Positions 8,657 through 17,134 are shown, numbered from the stretch's first letter. The stretch: DNA of 64,000 bases from Haladaptatus salinisoli (GCF_020614375.1 NZ_CP085327.1:1414823-1478822); one strand, 5' to 3'. The notes: generated by a model not told the origin, from the sequence alone. Made by a program: numbers and translations.

Positions 8657-8971
8657 TCAGAAGGATTCTTGGTCGGGGTCTTGGCCCTCGCTCTGTTCCG
8701 CCCCCGCGCCGCGGTCGGAGTACCGCTGGCGACCGACCGCGCCGCTGTCCACCATGTTCAGAATCGCCTGTCGAGCGCCGTCCGGACCTTCGAAGGTGTC
8801 GTTCAGCGGGCCGAGAACCTCTTCGAGCGTCTCGGAACCGTTCTCGTACTCGATCTCGTAGTCGCCGTACTCCTCGACGAGTTCGTCCGTGCTCGCGGGG
8901 TAGTCGTGGTTGTCGAGTTTGTCGCCCAGTTCGCCGAGTTCCACGCCCATTTCGCGGTCTTCGTCGGCCAT
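8657..8971 (-). CDS. DUF5789-like small haloarchaeal protein
   Basis: The 104-residue acidic protein has a pattern I associate from memory with the haloarchaeal DUF5789 family. It has an N-terminal ELGDKLDNHDYPASTDELVEEYG segment, a GSETLEEVLGPL turn, then a helix and the MVDSGAVGRQRYSDR stretch. The C-terminal 20 residues are low-complexity (Glu, Gln, Asp). It has no membrane segment or metal motif, and its function is unknown. Three strong hairpins follow it, and a single-gene transcript is likely. Confidence 0.75.
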   Translation of the reverse strand: MADEDREMGVELGELGDKLDNHDYPASTDELVEEYGDYEIEYENGSETLEEVLGPLNDTFEGPDGARQAILNMVDSGAVGRQRYSDRGAGAEQSEGQDPDQESF

Positions 8972-9069
8972 GTCGGAAGGGAAGGCCGTGACCGAGTAAG
9001 ACCTTCTGGCTAGTTCGCCGGAGGGGTCGGTCCGTCGGCTACAAGGTGGTGCCCGCGCACGTGGTTCGT

Positions 9070-9807
9070 ATGCACCTCGCTGACGCGACGTGGACCGAGG
9101 CGGACGCGGTGGAGACGAACCTCGCGCTCCTCCCCGTCGGAAGCACCGAACAGCACGGGCCGCACGCTCCCCTCGGAACCGACCGACTGAACGCGGAGGT
9201 GGTCGCGGACGCGGCCGCCGAGGCGTACGACGGCGACGTGGTAGTCGCGCCGCCCGTCGCGGTCGGCGTGAGCGAAGAGCACCGCCAGTTCGCGGGGACG
9301 CTGTGGGTCTCGGAGGGGACCTTCCGGCGGTACGTCCGCGAGACGGTCGCCAGCCTCGCCCACCACGGCTGGGACCGGGTCGTACTCGTCAACGGTCACG
9401 GCGGCAACGTCGCCGCGCTCCGGGAAGTGGCGGGGCGAATCACGCGCCACGACGCCTCCTACGCGGTCCCGTTCACGTGGTTCGAGGCGGTCGGCGACCA
9501 CCGGAGCGACATGGGCCACGCGGGGGCCTTGGAAACCGCGCTCCTGCGACGCGTCCGCCCGGAACTCGTCCGGGAAGACCGAATCGACGAGGCCCGCGAG
9601 GGCGCGAGCGACGGCTGGGGCGACTGGGTGTCGTACACCAACCTCGCGTTCGACAGCGCGGAGTTCACGGAGAACGGCGTGGTCGGCGACCCGCGAGAAG
9701 GAGACGAGGAGCGGGGCGAAGAACTGCTGGAACTGGCGACGCAATCGCTGGTAAAACTGCTCGAAGCGGTGGCGGCGCGGGACGTGGAGCGCCCAGACTA
9801 CCGTTGA
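9070..9807 (+). CDS. Creatininase-family metal-dependent amidohydrolase
   Basis: The 245-residue protein carries the creatininase-superfamily metal motifs: PVGSTEQHGPHAPLGTDRLNA (Glu, His, Asp ligands), VNGHGGN, and DMGHAGALETAL (late His and Glu). Archaeal members include ArfB, the formamide hydrolase of archaeal riboflavin and F420 synthesis; haloarchaea also have other creatininase paralogues, so the substrate is undecided. I start at ATG 9070 (MHLADATW), because the upstream GTG codons would add an unrelated basic extension. It sits alone, divergent from the gene at 8657-8971. Confidence 0.85.
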   Translation: MHLADATWTEADAVETNLALLPVGSTEQHGPHAPLGTDRLNAEVVADAAAEAYDGDVVVAPPVAVGVSEEHRQFAGTLWVSEGTFRRYVRETVASLAHHGWDRVVLVNGHGGNVAALREVAGRITRHDASYAVPFTWFEAVGDHRSDMGHAGALETALLRRVRPELVREDRIDEAREGASDGWGDWVSYTNLAFDSAEFTENGVVGDPREGDEERGEELLELATQSLVKLLEAVAARDVERPDYR

Positions 9808-9831
9808 ACACCCGCGTCCGTCGGTTCGCGG

Positions 9832-10338
9832 TTACTCCGCTTCGACCTCTTCCGCTCCGTCGTCGTCCGCGGCGTCCGCTTCCGCTTCGCCGCCGTCCGC
9901 TTCGGCCTCCTCGGCGTCCTCCGCGTCCTCCGCGTCGTCCTCCTCGTCCGCGGCGTGCAGGTCTTCGAGCGCGCCTTTCAGGCTAGGGATGGTGCTCGCC
10001 AGTTCGCCGACCTGCTCGCGGGCGGCCTCGATGTCGTCGATGGCCGAATCGAGCGTCTCTATCTCCGCTTCGAGGTCGTCCGCGTCCTCGAAGGCGTCGG
10101 CGCGTTCGCCCATCGCGTACCACTTCTTCGCGTCGTGGAGGTGCTCCGCGGCGTCGCCGATGTCGAGCGCGGAGCGAAGCGCGTTGAGGGCACCCAGCGT
10201 GTTGTCGGCGTCGGTTTCCCAGACGGCGTCGACCGGCGGGAGTTCCTCGCGGGCGGCGGCGAGGTGTTCTTCGACATCCTCGCGCATCTCGTTCGCCGCC
10301 TCGCCGAACAGTTCGTCGTCGAACGTCGATTGGCTCAT
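9832..10338 (-). CDS. DUF5790-like acidic helical protein
   Basis: The 168-residue protein starts MSQSTFDDELFGEAANEMREDV. It is almost entirely helical and coiled-coil-like through residue 125, with AKKWYAMGERADAFEDADDLEAEIE in the middle. The last 40 residues are nearly pure Glu/Asp/Ala. The N-terminal and central segments match what I recall of the haloarchaeal DUF5790 family, function unknown. A TATA-like GTTTAAATG lies about 27 bp before the ATG, consistent with a leaderless transcript. The acidic tail is likely variable in length between strains. Confidence 0.8.
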   Translation of the reverse strand: MSQSTFDDELFGEAANEMREDVEEHLAAAREELPPVDAVWETDADNTLGALNALRSALDIGDAAEHLHDAKKWYAMGERADAFEDADDLEAEIETLDSAIDDIEAAREQVGELASTIPSLKGALEDLHAADEEDDAEDAEDAEEAEADGGEAEADAADDDGAEEVEAE

Positions 10339-10424
10339 GGGAGACGATTCGGCGGGAATACATTTAAACGGTGACCCGAAACTGAAAGTGAAATCCCGCC
10401 TTTCGCCGCGCTCGGTGGCGGAAT

Positions 10425-10441
10425 CCGGGGTGAAACCCCGG
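10425..10441. terminator. Perfect GC-rich hairpin (7-bp arms, GAA loop)
   Basis: CCGGGGT and ACCCCGG flank GAA in the gap between the DUF5790-like gene and mptD. It could end the mptD transcript together with the next hairpin. Confidence 0.5.
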
Positions 10442-10508
10442 CACTTCTTTCGATCCGAGCCGAGTCCGCTCGCGGTACGAGCGCCGATCCCCCGCGAAGT
10501 TCGGATGG

Positions 10509-10529
10509 GCGACCGCCCCCGGCGGTCGC
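10509..10529. terminator. Perfect GC-rich hairpin (9-bp arms, CCC loop)
   Basis: GCGACCGCC and GGCGGTCGC flank CCC. On the minus strand it lies about 40 bp past the mptD stop codon. Its form is like the hairpins at 8569-8655 and 13513-13540. Confidence 0.5.
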
Positions 10530-10571
10530 TAACCGGTTCGATTGCGGTGGTAATCCGCCGCGCCCCCCTCG

Positions 10572-10913
10572 TCAGTCCTCCCGAACCGACTCTATCTTCA
10601 TCAGCGGGTAGCCGTCCTCCATCGCCATCCGCGTGACGACTTCCGTTCCCTCGCGCTCGACGGCTATCTCCACTTCCATGAACCGACCCGTCAACTCGGT
10701 GTACCCGTGGTCGATTTCCGCCGCGAGTTTCTCGGTCAGGATGTCAACCGAGACCGACTCGCAGAAGGGTTGGTTTTCGATGCTCTCCTCGACGGCGCGT
10801 TCGAGACTCGGCGCGCTCTCGGGGCTGACGGGGGTCCCGGCGAACTGGTGGTAGAGCGCGCCGAACTTGATTCCCGCCTCGAAACAGGCGGCGTCCCGTG
10901 CGGTGGGTTCCAT
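10572..10913 (-). CDS. mptD: Archaeal dihydroneopterin aldolase MptD
   Basis: The 113-residue protein matches the archaeal dihydroneopterin aldolase family (PF04038). It opens ACFEAGIKFGALYHQFAGTPVS, continues through SLERAVEESIENQPFCESVSVDI and ends in a conserved strand pair. MptD cleaves 7,8-dihydroneopterin to 6-hydroxymethyl-dihydropterin in tetrahydrofolate/methanopterin biosynthesis, and its length fits the family (110-120). I start at ATG 10913 rather than the further upstream start at 10961, because a TATA-like GAATTTAAC lies about 27 bp before 10913, as expected for a leaderless transcript. It is divergent from the aIF2-beta gene. Confidence 0.88.
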   Translation of the reverse strand: MEPTARDAACFEAGIKFGALYHQFAGTPVSPESAPSLERAVEESIENQPFCESVSVDILTEKLAAEIDHGYTELTGRFMEVEIAVEREGTEVVTRMAMEDGYPLMKIESVRED

Positions 10914-10996
10914 ACCCGCCGTGAGGCGGTCGGGGGTTAAATTCGTGGTGACGCGCGACACGGAGCACCTTTACGTATCCATCACCTCGTGTGCAT

Positions 10997-11605
10997 ATGG
11001 ATTACAATTCTGCCCTCGACAGAGGAATGGACGCGGTTCCCGATCTCGAAACCAGCGACGAGCGATTCAGCTTTCCCGACCCGGCGGTACAGAAGGACGG
11101 TTCGTTCACGCGACTGACGAATCTGGACGACATCGCTGATGCCCTCTCGCGCGACGGCGAGCACGTCCACAGCGCGCTCCAGCGCGAACTGGGGACGAGC
11201 GGGAAGTACGAGGCCGGACAGGCGCGGTACAGCGGGTCGTTCTCGCCGTCCGACTTCGATACGGCGCTGGACGAGTACGTAGAGGAGTTCGTCATCTGCT
11301 CCGAGTGCGGCCTGCCGGACACCCGCCTCGTGCGCGAGAACCGCAACCTCATGCTTCGCTGCGACGCTTGCGGCGCGTTTCGACCGGTGACGAAGCGAAG
11401 TTCGACGAGCCGAACGCAGCAGCAGAACGCGGTTGAGGAAGGGCGCACCTACGAGGTCAAGATAACCGGTACCGGGCGCAAGGGCGACGGCGTCGCGGAG
11501 CGCGGCAAGTACACCATCTTCGTCCCCGGGGCGCAGGAAGGAGACGTCGTCACCATCTTCATCGAGAGCGTGCGCGGAAACCTCGCGTTCTCCCGTCTCG
11601 CGTAA
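10997..11605 (+). CDS. Translation initiation factor aIF2 beta subunit with TRAM domain
   Basis: The 202-residue protein has an aIF2-beta core. A basic-acidic N-terminal helix is followed by the mixed alpha/beta domain (QRELGTSGKYEAGQARYSGSFS). Next comes a C4 zinc ribbon (CSECGLPDTRLVRENRNLMLRCDACGA). A C-terminal TRAM domain (about residues 142-202, EGRTYEVKITGTGRKGDG to NLAFSRL) is a fusion typical of haloarchaea. It belongs to the heterotrimer that brings initiator tRNA to the ribosome. ATG 10997 is chosen; a GTG at 10991 would add two residues. It shares a divergent promoter region with mptD. Confidence 0.92.
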   Translation: MDYNSALDRGMDAVPDLETSDERFSFPDPAVQKDGSFTRLTNLDDIADALSRDGEHVHSALQRELGTSGKYEAGQARYSGSFSPSDFDTALDEYVEEFVICSECGLPDTRLVRENRNLMLRCDACGAFRPVTKRSSTSRTQQQNAVEEGRTYEVKITGTGRKGDGVAERGKYTIFVPGAQEGDVVTIFIESVRGNLAFSRLA

Positions 11606-11655
11606 TTTCTCGAACGATTTTCTCGAATCGACTTTCTCTCTCACGCCTGGCGTCG

Positions 11656-11883
11656 TCACTCGGTCAGCGGGAGGACGATGCCGAACACGAACGGGGAGAG
11701 CAGTCCGAGCAGGATGCCGAGGATTTCGAGGTCGGTGAAGAGAGCGTTCTCCCAGCCGGGTAGCGAGCCGTACAGCGCGGTGCCGACGAACTCGCCGAGC
11801 GCGCCGAGCGCGAGCAGCGAGACGCCGAGGAGGAAGCCCGTTTTCGTGAGTTTCGGATAGTCGAGGTCGCCGTATCGTCCCAT
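11656..11883 (-). CDS. Small two-helix membrane protein (75 aa)
   Basis: The 75-residue protein has a short soluble N terminus (MGRYGDLDYPKLTKTGF) and two hydrophobic segments (LLGVSLLALGALGEFVG and LEILGILLGLLSPFVFGIVLP) joined by a loop with GSLPGW. It faces the aIF2-beta gene convergently, 50 bp away. The family is unrecognised beyond being a typical haloarchaeal small membrane protein, and the function is unknown. Confidence 0.75.
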   Translation of the reverse strand: MGRYGDLDYPKLTKTGFLLGVSLLALGALGEFVGTALYGSLPGWENALFTDLEILGILLGLLSPFVFGIVLPLTE

Positions 11884-11968
11884 AGAAGCAGTTCCGCGGC
11901 TGTCGAGGAAAAGCGTTTTCGTCGAACGCCAGCGAAACGTTCTTGCGTGTCACGTTCGGAGACGGGGT

Positions 11969-12187
11969 ATGTACGAACCGCTCCTCGAAGCCGGCGCGTT
12001 TCTGTTCTACCTCCTCGGGTCGGGACTGCTGACCGCGCTCGGCCTGCTCGCAGAGTACGACGGAATCCAAAGCGCCGCGTCCGGCGACAGCGTGCTGGCG
12101 GTGTGGCTCATCTACATGGGAACCGTCGCGCTCGTCGCCGGCGTCATGCTCGCCCGAGAGAAAGTCCTCGGGCGCGCGCTGGCGTAA
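11969..12187 (+). CDS. Small two-helix membrane protein (72 aa)
   Basis: The 72-residue protein has hydrophobic segments at about residues 9-27 (AGAFLFYLLGSGLLTALGL) and 43-62 (VLAVWLIYMGTVALVAGVML), and an acidic loop (AEYDGIQSAASGDS). It starts 85 bp from the divergent small membrane gene at 11883 and lies 50 bp before azf. I do not recognise a characterised family. The short spacing allows co-expression with azf but does not prove it. Confidence 0.7.
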   Translation: MYEPLLEAGAFLFYLLGSGLLTALGLLAEYDGIQSAASGDSVLAVWLIYMGTVALVAGVMLAREKVLGRALA

Positions 12188-12237
12188 CGCCTCGAAATCG
12201 CATGGTTCTTATCGGCCTTGTGCCTCTAGCCGACTGA

Positions 12238-12981
12238 ATGGACGACCCCGTTCTGCTCACGGGCTCCGAGGGCCGCGTCGGGTCGGCGATTCTCGGCGAC
12301 CTCGGTTCGAAGTACGACTGGCGACTGCTCGACCGTGAACCGCCGACGGAAGAACCGTCTCACGAGTTTTTCGTCGCGGACATCACCGACTACGACGCGG
12401 TTCGCGAGGCGGCGGAGGGTGCGGGGGCCATCGTCCACCTCGCGGGCGACCCGCGACCGGAAGCGCCGTGGAACAGCGTCCTCGGCAATAACATCGACGG
12501 GACGCACACCATCCTGCAGGTCGCCGCCGACGTGGGCGTCGAGAGGTTCGTCTTCGCCTCCTCGAACCACGCGGTCGGGGCTTACGAAACCGAGGAGCGA
12601 ACGCCCGACCTCTACCGGGACCACGACGAGTTTCGACTCGACGGCAGCGAACTCCCCCGCCCCAGCAACCTCTACGGCGTGAGCAAGGCGGCGGGCGAGA
12701 TACTCGGGCGCTACTACCACGACGAGTTCGACATCAGCGTCGCCTGCGTCAGAATCGGAAATCTCACCGAGGGCCACCCGCCGAAGGACTACGAGCGCGG
12801 GCAGGCGATGTGGCTCTCCTACCGCGACTGCGCCCATCTGTTTGACCGCTGTCTGGCGGCCGAGTACGGCTACGAAATCGTCTACGGCATCTCCGACAAC
12901 GACCGGAAGTACTACTCCATCGAGCGGGCGCGCGAGGTGCTGGGGTACGACCCGCAGGACAACTCCGCCCACCACGATTAG
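12238..12981 (+). CDS. azf: NAD-dependent SDR, probable archaeal glucose-6-phosphate dehydrogenase (Azf type)
   Basis: An extended SDR of 247 residues. It has a dinucleotide fold (LLTGSEGRVGSAIL), an Asp-containing segment VADITDYD, VHLAGDPRP, the catalytic S-Y-K set (FASSNHAVG, then YGVSKAAGE) and HPPKDYERG near the active site. The overall pattern matches what I recall of Haloferax Azf, which oxidises glucose-6-phosphate with NAD+ in the haloarchaeal oxidative pentose phosphate pathway. General epimerase activity cannot be excluded from sequence alone. The second glycine-rich turn (SEGRVG) fits NAD over NADP. Confidence 0.75.
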   Translation: MDDPVLLTGSEGRVGSAILGDLGSKYDWRLLDREPPTEEPSHEFFVADITDYDAVREAAEGAGAIVHLAGDPRPEAPWNSVLGNNIDGTHTILQVAADVGVERFVFASSNHAVGAYETEERTPDLYRDHDEFRLDGSELPRPSNLYGVSKAAGEILGRYYHDEFDISVACVRIGNLTEGHPPKDYERGQAMWLSYRDCAHLFDRCLAAEYGYEIVYGISDNDRKYYSIERAREVLGYDPQDNSAHHD

Positions 12982-13106
12982 GGCGTTCGAACCGTCGCGC
13001 GGAGCGCCCCGACCCTCCCGCGGAATCGACCGATCGACCGGCGACGTCCCGCCGCCTCGCGGGCGAACCCCAACATTCCCATACTTCCAGCACCTAGGGC
13101 CACCCA

Positions 13107-13490
13107 ATGACCGAGACCGAGACAAAATCCACGGACGCGGCGGACGACCTCAAATCGCGGGTCGAACGCTGGCTCTCCGCCCAGATGCCCATCATCCAGA
13201 TGCACGGCGGGACGAGCGCGGTTCGCAAGGCCGACCCCGAGGACGGCGAGGTCGTCATCGAACTCGGCGGCACCTGCAGCGGCTGCGCCATCAGCTCCGT
13301 CACGTCCCAGAACATCGAGGCCGACCTCCTGACGGAGTTCGACGAGATAGACGACGTGACGGTTCGCGTCCCGGACGACGGAACCGGCGAGTGGAAGGTC
13401 GACCAGCCGGAGAGCGTGATGGGCATCGACCGCTCCGAAGGCGGCCGGGGCGGAAAGATGGGCACCTCGAACGAGAACGAGCACTTCTAA
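13107..13490 (+). CDS. NifU C-terminal-domain Fe-S scaffold protein
   Basis: The 127-residue protein is mainly a NifU C-terminal (Nfu-type) domain. It runs SRVERWLSAQMPIIQMHGGTSAV, then a strand, then GTCSGCAISSVTSQNIEADLLTEF. The CSGC motif (near residue 57) binds a bridging 4Fe-4S cluster in homodimers and supports delivery of clusters to client proteins. The C terminus (from residue 90) is a hydrophilic tail. A strong hairpin, likely the terminator, follows 22 bp after the stop. Confidence 0.88.
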   Translation: MTETETKSTDAADDLKSRVERWLSAQMPIIQMHGGTSAVRKADPEDGEVVIELGGTCSGCAISSVTSQNIEADLLTEFDEIDDVTVRVPDDGTGEWKVDQPESVMGIDRSEGGRGGKMGTSNENEHF

Positions 13491-13512
13491 CCACCTTTTA
13501 CGACGGTCGCAG

Positions 13513-13540
13513 GCAGGAACGACGCGGTTGTCGTTCCTGC
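13513..13540. terminator. Perfect 11-bp hairpin after nifU-like gene
   Basis: GCAGGAACGAC and GTCGTTCCTGC flank GCGGTT, 22 bp after the NifU-like stop and in a convergent gap. The rest of the gap up to 13687 holds no supported gene. Confidence 0.55.
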
Positions 13541-13687
13541 TGGCTCCCTGGAAAAGCCGAACCAAAAGCACGGCGCTCCTCCCTGCGGTCGTCGCTTGGC
13601 CCGCTCGTTCGTCACTCCGTTCCTCACTCGCGGCGGGTGTGCTAGCCTTCGGCGGTCGCGTGGCGAAACCGGGTTTCCTTGTCGCAG

Positions 13688-15103
13688 TTACTTGTCTAAC
13701 ACCCTCTCCACGCTCGCCGCCACGCTCCGGGCCTTCTCGGCCAGTTCCTCGGAGACGTGGTCCGCCTCCACCGCCGCGTCCAGTTCGTCGTCGTCCACCC
13801 GCTCGACGCTCCCGTCCGGGCGCTTGACGACGTCGACGTGCAGGTCGACGTAGCGCACGGATTGAGGAAACAACTCGACCGGCGTGCAGACGTTGACGTA
13901 GGTTCCCTTCGACTCGCCGTCCTCCCCTCGGTAGGCGGTGGGGTACCACCACCGTCCTTCGCGGAACTTCGTGATGGCGACGTCGCCCGACTCGCGGTCG
14001 GTGCCGAGGGCGTCGTAGGTGCCCGACCCGCGCATCTCCCGGCGGACGGTGTACGTCCCCTCCTCGGGATCGCACTCGGTCACCTCCCCCTTTCCGAGCG
14101 AGAAACAGCGCCCGTCCGGCTTGCCGTGGTCGACGAACACCTCGCCGCCCTCCTCCGGCCCGAACTGTCGGAGGGTCGCGCCCATCGGAAACTCCCCGTC
14201 GGAGTCGTAGAGGTCCTCCGCGAAATCGACCGCCGCGCTCGCCGCCGAGTCGGCGGCTTTGATTCGGTGGTGGCCGGGGATGGTGGTCGTGACGTCCCCG
14301 CGCGGGCCGTCCAGTTCGAATCGGGACTCCCTGCCGAACCAGATCCACGCCGTCGCCTCGGGTTCTGCGAGGGTCCGCGGAGCGTCGCTCTCCTCTCCTC
14401 CCTCGTCCGCGAGCGCTGCGTCGATGGTTTCGGCGCGCTCGACGGCCCGAGAGAGCGCGGCGTCCATCTCGCTCACGTCCGCGTCGCTCGCGGCGTACTC
14501 CCAGCGGACGCCCCACCCGTCGGGGACGTCGGTCCGGAGCATCTCGGTCGTCCGCGCGAGTTCGCGCCTGCCGGCGTCGTCCGGGGCGTCGGCGACGACG
14601 CGACTAACGCCTTTCGAGAGGCCGGCGACGCCGCCGAACACACGCACCTCGGTTCCGAGCAGGGGCCGGTCGCGCGCCCACGGCGGCGCGGGTTCGTGCA
14701 CCTGTACGCGCACGCGGTCGCCCTCGTCGATTCGACGGTCGACCTTCCCGTACGGGAGGAAGCCGTCGCGGTCCCCGAGGTTCACGACGGCACCGCTTCC
14801 GAGCGTCTCGTCGACGACGCCGTCGAAGAGCGCGCCGCGGGCGGCGGCGTCCCCCCAGCGGAAGGTGTCGACGCCGATATCCGCCAGTCGCTCGGCGAGC
14901 GTTCCGACCGCGCCCGGGTCGCCGAAGATTCCGACGCCCTGCCTGTCGTCGGTCGTCTCGACCGTCGCGTCGTACTCCCCGGTCTCGAACTCGCGGTCGA
15001 ATCGGCGACGGATGGGCGGCGAAGCCTGCACCACGTCGAACTCCTCGGCGAACAGGGCGGTGAGGGCCGTGGTGTAGATGCCGCGAACGCGAACCCTGCT
15101 CAT
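13688..15103 (-). CDS. FAU-1-type ribonuclease / AU-rich RNA-binding protein with DUF402 domain
   Basis: The 471-residue protein matches the archaeal FAU-1 family in length and layout. An N-terminal RNase E/G-like half (RVRGIYTTALTALFAEEFDVVQASPPIRRRF, then an S1-like stretch VVNLGDRDGFLPYGKVDRRIDEGDRVRVQV) precedes a C-terminal DUF402 domain. The latter carries a KFREGRWWYPTAYRGE segment and the YVNVCTPVELFPQSVRYVDLHVDVVKRPDG motif. Pyrococcus FAU-1 binds AU-rich RNA and cuts rRNA precursors, so 5S/rRNA processing is the likely role. ATG 15103 is the obvious start. Confidence 0.9.
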   Translation of the reverse strand: MSRVRVRGIYTTALTALFAEEFDVVQASPPIRRRFDREFETGEYDATVETTDDRQGVGIFGDPGAVGTLAERLADIGVDTFRWGDAAARGALFDGVVDETLGSGAVVNLGDRDGFLPYGKVDRRIDEGDRVRVQVHEPAPPWARDRPLLGTEVRVFGGVAGLSKGVSRVVADAPDDAGRRELARTTEMLRTDVPDGWGVRWEYAASDADVSEMDAALSRAVERAETIDAALADEGGEESDAPRTLAEPEATAWIWFGRESRFELDGPRGDVTTTIPGHHRIKAADSAASAAVDFAEDLYDSDGEFPMGATLRQFGPEEGGEVFVDHGKPDGRCFSLGKGEVTECDPEEGTYTVRREMRGSGTYDALGTDRESGDVAITKFREGRWWYPTAYRGEDGESKGTYVNVCTPVELFPQSVRYVDLHVDVVKRPDGSVERVDDDELDAAVEADHVSEELAEKARSVAASVERVLDK

Positions 15104-15236
15104 GGCTGGACGCGATGGCGGCGCTCGTCAAGAAAACGGCGGTCGGCGGTCGTCGCGGAAAGGAAGGTAGTTCGCATACCCCTCGCTTGGCGCGGAGGGG
15201 TTTTCAGCGTGACGAGGTCGGTCGTCGGCGACCGGG

Positions 15237-15407
15237 TCAGTCGTCCGCGGGGACGGTGCCGGTCCAGTTCGCGTCGGTTTTCGCGGGCGTCGGTCCCTCG
15301 TCGGTCGATTCCGCGGATTCGTCTTCGGCCGACGCGTTCTCGTCTCGTGTCGTTTTCTTCGGCGGTGCCGAGTACAGGATTCCTCGGCTCGGGCTCGTGG
15401 GAGTCAT
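15237..15407 (-). CDS. Short disordered acidic protein (56 aa)
   Basis: A 56-residue frame starts MTPTSPSRGILYSAPPKKTTRDENAS and is rich in Glu, Asp, Ser and Thr. It has no predicted fold and no cysteine or membrane segment. A TATA-like GTTTAATAG lies about 30 bp before the ATG, which argues that the gene is expressed as a leaderless transcript. It is divergent from prsW across an AT-rich palindrome. Function unknown. Confidence 0.55.
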   Translation of the reverse strand: MTPTSPSRGILYSAPPKKTTRDENASAEDESAESTDEGPTPAKTDANWTGTVPADD

Positions 15408-15454
15408 CGTGTATCACGACTCGGCGATTGCCGCTATTAAACCCACCCCTACAT

Positions 15455-15475
15455 GAATATATGTAAAATATATTC
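15455..15475. promoter_or_regulatory. AT-rich perfect palindrome in divergent promoter region
   Basis: Arms GAATATAT and ATATATTC flank GTAAA. It lies between the short acidic gene (start 15407) and prsW (start 15539) in the most A/T-rich stretch of the neighbourhood. It is a plausible operator or a double TATA element for both directions. Confidence 0.5.
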
Positions 15476-15538
15476 GTATAAGGTGTACTAGGTCTCCGCC
15501 GCCGAACGCTTTACTCCCCGTCCGCGTGAATACGCGCC

Positions 15539-16561
15539 ATGGACGAGAAACGCGACCCGGTCGCGGAAGGAACCGACGACTCGGTCGATCTCTACGGGGT
15601 CTCGACGTGGGAGCGGCGAACGCGCCTCGACCGGTTCTCCTCGAAGCTTTACGGGGGCATCGTGGTGACTGCGCGCGCACTCGTCGTCTTACTCGCGCTG
15701 GCGATCCTCCTCGTGCAGTTCGCGCTCGGGGGATTGGCGGCGATAACCGAGTCGTGGGTCGGGATGTTCGTCATCCTCTCCATCGTCCCGGCGTTCGCCT
15801 TCGCCATCTACATCTGGCGCGCCGACGTGACGATGTCCGAACCGCTGCCGACCCTCGTCGTCACGTTCCTGCTCGGCGTGCTGTTCGCCGGATTCGCGGC
15901 GGTGTTCAACTCGTACCTGCAGCCGTTCTTCACGGGGATTCCGGTCGTCGGGATGGTGCTCTTTTTCTACCTCGTCGTCGGCCCGATCGAGGAGACCGTG
16001 AAGTGGCTGGCGGTGCGCCTGTACGCCTATCGAAGCGACAAGTTCGACGCGGTCATCGACGGCGCGGTGTACGGCGCGATGGCCGGACTGGGGTTCGCGA
16101 CCATCGAGAACGCCATCTACATCAGCCAGGAGTACCTCAGCGCCGCGGGAACCGAGCAGTTCCTTCGGACCGGCCAGACCGCCGTCTTCCGGCTGTTCGC
16201 CGGACCGGGCCACGTCATCTACTCCGCGTTCGCGGGCTACTACCTCGGGCTGGCGAAGTTCAACCGCGAGAACGCGGGCCCCATCGTCGTAAAGGGGCTC
16301 CTCATCGCGGCGTTCATCCACGCGACGTACAACACGCTGGTCGGGTTGGTTCCCGGAGTGGTCTCGTACTTCTTCCCGTCCGTCACGCCCGTGATGGCCT
16401 ACATCGCGTTCGTGTTCGTCTACGACGGGTTCTTCGGTTACCTGCTCTACCGGAAGATCGAACGGTACCGGGAGCTGTACGACCGGGCGGACCGGCGGAA
16501 GTCGGTGGCGTTCGACGACGAAGAGCGGTCGGCCGACTCGGTCGAGTTCGACTCCGAGTAG
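15539..16561 (+). CDS. PrsW-family intramembrane metalloprotease
   Basis: The 340-residue integral membrane protein has about eight hydrophobic segments and all PrsW motifs: GPIEETVKW (EE pair), GFATIENAIYI, GPGHVIYSAFAGYY (His) and AAFIHATYN (His). These residues form the metal site of the Abi/PrsW protease superfamily. Bacterial PrsW cleaves an anti-sigma factor, while archaeal substrates are unknown. The N-terminal 45 residues are cytoplasmic and the last 40 are acidic. The divergent promoter region carries an AT-rich palindrome. Confidence 0.88.
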   Translation: MDEKRDPVAEGTDDSVDLYGVSTWERRTRLDRFSSKLYGGIVVTARALVVLLALAILLVQFALGGLAAITESWVGMFVILSIVPAFAFAIYIWRADVTMSEPLPTLVVTFLLGVLFAGFAAVFNSYLQPFFTGIPVVGMVLFFYLVVGPIEETVKWLAVRLYAYRSDKFDAVIDGAVYGAMAGLGFATIENAIYISQEYLSAAGTEQFLRTGQTAVFRLFAGPGHVIYSAFAGYYLGLAKFNRENAGPIVVKGLLIAAFIHATYNTLVGLVPGVVSYFFPSVTPVMAYIAFVFVYDGFFGYLLYRKIERYRELYDRADRRKSVAFDDEERSADSVEFDSE

Positions 16562-16699
16562 CTCGTTTCTCGCGACTCCCGGACCGCGTCGTACGATACG
16601 ACTATCGTGTGCGGCGTCGAATACGAAGCTAGCGTTATCGGTGCTGACGGGGGGGATGTCGAGGAGCGTCGAGATGAACGCTGAAAAAGGGGGGTTACG

Positions 16700-17134
16700 A
16701 TGGCAACAGAAACGACCGAGGAGAACAAGCGACTGGCGCGTCGCGTCCCGGAAGAGATAGCCACGGAACGGAACTTCGACCTCGTCGAGGAGGTGTACGC
16801 CGAGGACTGCGTCGAACACGCACCGTTCGGGGAGCCCGCGACGGGGAGGGAAGCGACCGAGGAACAGCTTCGGAGTTTCATCGGCGCGTTCCCGGACTTC
16901 GAGGCGACGGTGGAGGACGCCGTCGCCGAGGGCGACACGGTCGCCATGCGCGTGACGCTCCGGGGTACGCACGAGGGTGAGTTCATGGGAATCGAGCCGA
17001 CCGGAAACTCGTTCGAGGTACAGAACGCGGTTTTCACCCGCGTCGAGGACGGGAAGATAGCCGAGCGATGGGTGATGCCCGATACGCTCGGGATGTTCCG
17101 ACAACTGGGCGTCGTCGAGTCGCCCGTGAACTGA
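16700..17134 (+). CDS. SnoaL-like / ester cyclase fold protein
   Basis: The 144-residue protein has the NTF2-like SnoaL pattern: NFDLVEEVYAEDCVEHAPFGEPATGREATEEQLRSFIGAFPDFEATVEDAVAEGDTVAMR in sections, then RGTHEGEFMGIEPTGNSFEVQNAVFTRVEDGKIAERWVMPDTLGMFRQLG. This architecture is widely annotated as ester cyclase or steroid-isomerase-like, but function varies greatly. The conserved His (in CVEHAPF) and Asp line the pocket in the family. The gap before it carries GTCGTA/TACGAC arms (16588-16602). Confidence 0.8.
   Translation: MATETTEENKRLARRVPEEIATERNFDLVEEVYAEDCVEHAPFGEPATGREATEEQLRSFIGAFPDFEATVEDAVAEGDTVAMRVTLRGTHEGEFMGIEPTGNSFEVQNAVFTRVEDGKIAERWVMPDTLGMFRQLGVVESPVN

Noticed and set aside
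9070-9807. Assigning ArfB (riboflavin/F420 pathway) to the creatininase-family gene
   Set aside because: Motifs are shared by all creatininase-like enzymes and the only pathway gene in the window (riboflavin synthase) is 8 kb away.
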